DNA of 64,000 bases, from assembly GCF_900302505.1 (NCBI RefSeq), contig NZ_OMOJ01000014.1:1-64000 (forward strand), read 5' to 3'. The stretch comes from Pseudoprimorskyibacter insulae. Its GTDB lineage: Bacteria > Pseudomonadota > Alphaproteobacteria > Rhodobacterales > Rhodobacteraceae. The notes beneath the pieces were generated by a model, which worked only from the letters and a program-made list of their open reading frames with translations, did not search any database and was not told the origin of the DNA. A program made the position numbers and the translations under genes. Below, piece by piece: positions 61,170 through 64,000 of the stretch. Every line of letters starts with the position of its first letter. Position 1 is the stretch's first letter.

Positions 61170-63167
61170 ATGTCTGAAATTCATTTGTACACACCATATT
61201 ATTTGTCTGAGGATCATGAGCGCCAGAAAGAATTGGACCGCTGTCTCGAGAAAAATATCGCAGTCGCCGAGGTGGACAAAATCTTTCTGATGATTGATGA
61301 TGGTCACCAGCCGCCATTTACATCGGAAAAGATCGAGATCCTCGAAATCAAGGGGCGTCCCACCTATGTAGACTGGCTTGACTTTACGGAGAAATACAGT
61401 TCGAGTGCAATTTCGGTTCTGGCCAATTCTGACATTTACCTCGATAAGACGATTAAGGGCCTCGAAGATCTGTTTGCTTCAAGCACTCAGGCTTTTGTGG
61501 CGCTGAGCCGGTATGAAATCGAGGGCAGTAAGAGCTACATGCACAAAAACCCTCACTGGTCCCAAGACGTTTGGGCCATAGATGGGGCTGTTCCTGTACC
61601 CTCAGCCATTCGCAAAAAAATGGACATCCCATTGGGTGTACCGCGCTGCGACAACAAAATAGGCTATGTATTCTCGGTTCATGGCTATGATGTGTTCAAT
61701 CCATGCGAGTTCGTACGTACCTATCATCTGCACGAAACGCAGATGCGTTCGTATGACAACCATATCGATAAGCGAATTCTGGGCGGTACTGCTTGGGTTT
61801 ACCCATCCAAGACACTTACTACGCCGTCGCACATGGTGTTCGACTGTTGGACTCTCAAACCGGAGCCAATCGAGCGTATCAAAGTCAATGATACGATTAT
61901 TGTGAAGGAACGGCAGGGGCTTGGAAGTACTAAAAGAAAACCTAGTAGTGCGATTGTAGCCTATGACCACAATTGGCAGTTTCCGGCAATCACCGAACAG
62001 CACGCCTTCAACAAAATGGCCGAGAAACTACATCTAAGCCATGATGACGGCAGTGTGAAGTACTTCGCCTTTCCTTGGGCCACGCTGATCGACAATCTTT
62101 TGCATAACAAAAAGAACCCTGAGAAAACGGCCTTCCTTCAGCAAAAGTTATATGCACAAAAGGCCAATTTGGCTGGCGCCAAGACAATTGTCACCACGTG
62201 TCAGCACATTCACATGCTGCGCTTTCAAAGCCTTTTTAATGAGATGGGCGTGACAGACATTTTCTGGTCACACGCGGTCACAGGTCAGGAGACTTTGCCA
62301 GAATTCAAGAACATCAATATTCATCCCTTCCCTCTCTATCCAGTTCAAGCGAAAGATGATTGGCGCCAGCCGTCAATGAAAAAGAAACACCTCTATTCCT
62401 TCGTTGGCGCTAAAGCGAACCAGTACTACCTTACAGAAGCGCGCAATATTATCATTGAAGATTTGTCCAAAACGCATACCGGATACGTAGTGGGTAATGA
62501 AACTTGGCACTACAACAAGGTGGTTTATGATCATCAGGTGCGTGGCACTGAAAAAAATGCAGATGCACTCGTTGATAACAAAGCGTCGGAAAATTTCAAG
62601 ACCGTGCTGCGTCAGTCGGTCTTTTCGCTTTGCCCATCTGGCACCGGACCGAACTCAATTCGGTTGTGGGAATCTATTGGTCTTGGCTCAATTCCGGTCA
62701 TTCTTGCAGAGAATTTGGCGCTTCCTGGCAGCCAAGAACTTTGGAAGGAGGCGGCTGTTTTTTGTAAGGAGGATAAAAAAAGTATTCTGGAAATTCCCCA
62801 GATCCTCAAAGATATACACAGTGATGCTGAAGCATTACAGCGCAAGCGACATGCGATGGCCCAGATCTGGAGGCTCTATGGAATCGATAATTTTGTCCAT
62901 GACATATTGGCTTTGATGATCAAGAGGACGCAGGAGGCTCGCATCGCGCCGGTTGCGCCGATTGTCAACAAGGAGTCGTATCAGGAACGCACTCTCAATA
63001 GCATTACATCTCAGATTTTATTGTCACCTGAAGCGTTTAAACCTCGTTTAACTTCGGATCGCAAACTGATCGAAGGTCTTCTGGCTGAGGCTAAAGAGAC
63101 TCAAAAAGAAATTTTTTATCGTGCCCTTGCGGTGCGTGACCTATCTTCTGCCTGGGGAAAAAAATAA
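61170..63167 (+). CDS. Exostosin-like glycosyltransferase, two-domain
   Basis: A 665-aa protein. Residues 1-215 form an N-terminal domain (LYTPYYLSEDHERQKELDRC ... ISVLANSDIYLD ... ALSRYEIEG) that I cannot assign with certainty; similar regions occur in glycosyltransferase-like proteins of viruses and bacteria. Residues about 260-590 resemble the exostosin (GT47) family, with FPLYPV, LYSFVGAKAN, and SLCPSGTGPNSIRLWESIGLG followed by SIPVIL. Likely a glycosyltransferase. It is AT-rich compared with the rfb operon, as is the following gene, which suggests transfer. Its stop is one base before the next ATG. Confidence 0.7.
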   Translation: MSEIHLYTPYYLSEDHERQKELDRCLEKNIAVAEVDKIFLMIDDGHQPPFTSEKIEILEIKGRPTYVDWLDFTEKYSSSAISVLANSDIYLDKTIKGLEDLFASSTQAFVALSRYEIEGSKSYMHKNPHWSQDVWAIDGAVPVPSAIRKKMDIPLGVPRCDNKIGYVFSVHGYDVFNPCEFVRTYHLHETQMRSYDNHIDKRILGGTAWVYPSKTLTTPSHMVFDCWTLKPEPIERIKVNDTIIVKERQGLGSTKRKPSSAIVAYDHNWQFPAITEQHAFNKMAEKLHLSHDDGSVKYFAFPWATLIDNLLHNKKNPEKTAFLQQKLYAQKANLAGAKTIVTTCQHIHMLRFQSLFNEMGVTDIFWSHAVTGQETLPEFKNINIHPFPLYPVQAKDDWRQPSMKKKHLYSFVGAKANQYYLTEARNIIIEDLSKTHTGYVVGNETWHYNKVVYDHQVRGTEKNADALVDNKASENFKTVLRQSVFSLCPSGTGPNSIRLWESIGLGSIPVILAENLALPGSQELWKEAAVFCKEDKKSILEIPQILKDIHSDAEALQRKRHAMAQIWRLYGIDNFVHDILALMIKRTQEARIAPVAPIVNKESYQERTLNSITSQILLSPEAFKPRLTSDRKLIEGLLAEAKETQKEIFYRALAVRDLSSAWGKK

Positions 63168-63168
63168 A

Positions 63169-64000
63169 ATGCGAATTCATATTATTGGGAGGCACGCCCA
63201 TCGTACTCCGTTTGCTTATGAGGCTTACAAGCCACTTTTCCAGACGAAATTTGAGTATGTTGACGATGCGAAAAACGCCGATGTTATTTTATTTGGCTAT
63301 GTGCTCAATATTGATGAAAACGAAGAAGAACTTGCCAAGCTATTGGAAAAGAAACCTAACATAAGGCTTGTCGTCGCCTCAGAGGAGCCGCTTTGGGATA
63401 CAACTAATAGCGGGGATTTTCGAAAGCGTCACAACACAAGAAAGACAAAGAGCCATTCCTTTTCATATTCTGTAATAAATCATCACACTTCAAATGCGTA
63501 TGAGTTCATTCGCTTTCCGTATTTTTTGACAACTGAAAATGAGTACTTCCTACGCTACGCGCATGAGTTCTCGGCAAACGTCCAGAAGTCTGCTGAGGAA
63601 ATTCTGAGAAACTGGGGTTCTGCAAAAACCAAGTACACGTTTTTCGCTGAAAATCGTGACTTGGTTAAGAAGTATAGCGTTTCTCACCCAGACATCGAGA
63701 CTTATGGTCTTTCAGTTTACCGCACCGATGTTGCTAAAGCCATGCCTGACAATCAGTCGATGCGCGTGGGGCAGGGCTGGGGGGCTAAGCAAACGCGGCA
63801 ATCTTTGCCGGATTGGCATCTGGACAAGATCCAACACTTACAGGATCGATCATATATCATCTCGGCAATCGAGAATACCAACCAGCGTAACTATATATCA
63901 GAGAAGATCTTTGACGCTTTCGCTTGTACTGGTGTACCGCTCTATTGGTGCACGGCATCACATAGGGTGCATGAACTGGTAGATGGCAATTCGTTCATAA
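63169..64000 (+). CDS. GT10-family (fucosyltransferase-like) glycosyltransferase, cut by window end
   Basis: 277 codons are visible, no stop is reached. The start MRIHIIGRHAHRTPFAYEAY lines up with the start of the protein at 8041. Shared motifs are ASEEPLWDTT, FPYFLTTENEYFLRYAHEF, the ISAIENTNQRNYISEKIFD signature and ACTGVPLYWCTASHRVHEL. So it is a paralogue of the GT10 gene near the left end, but in AT-rich DNA. It follows the exostosin-like gene with a one-base gap and is likely in the same operon. GDP-fucose from fcl would be a suitable donor. Confidence 0.8.
   Translation, partial: MRIHIIGRHAHRTPFAYEAYKPLFQTKFEYVDDAKNADVILFGYVLNIDENEEELAKLLEKKPNIRLVVASEEPLWDTTNSGDFRKRHNTRKTKSHSFSYSVINHHTSNAYEFIRFPYFLTTENEYFLRYAHEFSANVQKSAEEILRNWGSAKTKYTFFAENRDLVKKYSVSHPDIETYGLSVYRTDVAKAMPDNQSMRVGQGWGAKQTRQSLPDWHLDKIQHLQDRSYIISAIENTNQRNYISEKIFDAFACTGVPLYWCTASHRVHELVDGNSFI

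Noticed and set aside
61005-61307. Minus-strand ORF of 100 codons opposite the start of the exostosin-like gene
   Set aside because: Antisense to a gene with a good ribosome site and start; no motif.

Overview
The window looks like part of a large extrachromosomal replicon (or chromid) of an alphaproteobacterium in the Rhodobacterales (Rhodobacteraceae / Roseobacteraceae type). The basis is the high-GC coding style, a RepA-family initiator next to divergent parA-parB, and a dTDP-rhamnose operon directly behind repA. That arrangement matches the RepA-type 'biofilm plasmids' described in roseobacters. Almost everything else serves the cell surface: nucleotide-sugar synthesis, glycosyltransferases, an ABC-type capsule exporter and several very large, presumably type-I-secreted RTX proteins.

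Left edge (1-2.2 kb): a nest of IS3-family elements. One IS with clear 27-bp ends (386-1614) lies within an older, degraded IS whose 5' side was also cut by a third IS running off the left edge. 2.3-9.6 kb: sugar-nucleotide block with GDP-fucose synthase (fcl), a 652-aa protein made of two fused SGNH-like halves, manC, ugd, a GT10 (fucosyltransferase-like) gene and a NUDIX hydrolase. 9.7-19.6 kb: one 3293-aa RTX / Ig-like protein on the minus strand.

19.9-32.4 kb: GT61 and GT2 glycosyltransferases, a 933-aa GT2+GT4 bifunctional enzyme, two phage-tail-like genes (DUF2793 and a small partner), a coiled-coil protein carrying a repeated WY..YPDV module, a propeller-like RTX protein and a NIDO-RTX protein. 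32.4-40.7 kb: galE, an operon glmM-kdsD-kdsB-kdsA-lpsL (Kdo and UDP-galacturonate supply), a DUF4279 gene and a phosphomannomutase (manB). 41-47.3 kb: two further RTX proteins, one with a metzincin-like protease domain.

47.4-53.6 kb: a sulfotransferase, an RgpF-WbsX fusion, and the exporter kpsM / kpsE-like / kpsT. 53.6-57.5 kb: parB, parA, the origin with three 22-bp-spaced iterons plus a DnaA box, and repA. 57.6-61 kb: rfbC-rfbB-rfbD-rfbA. 61.2-64 kb: visibly more AT-rich genes, an exostosin-like protein and a second GT10 gene cut by the window end.

Taken together, the genes could supply GDP-mannose, GDP-fucose, UDP-GlcA, UDP-GalA, UDP-Gal, dTDP-rhamnose and CMP-Kdo, assemble and possibly sulfate a polysaccharide, export it by a KpsMT-type ABC transporter, and coat the cell with RTX adhesins. 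Four RTX proteins share one C-terminal module, four genes share the WY..YPDV module, and a palindrome CTTTCGC-NN-GCGAAAG recurs three times around the replication/partition region. I consider these three shared elements the least explained parts of the window. No rRNA, tRNA or CRISPR array was seen.
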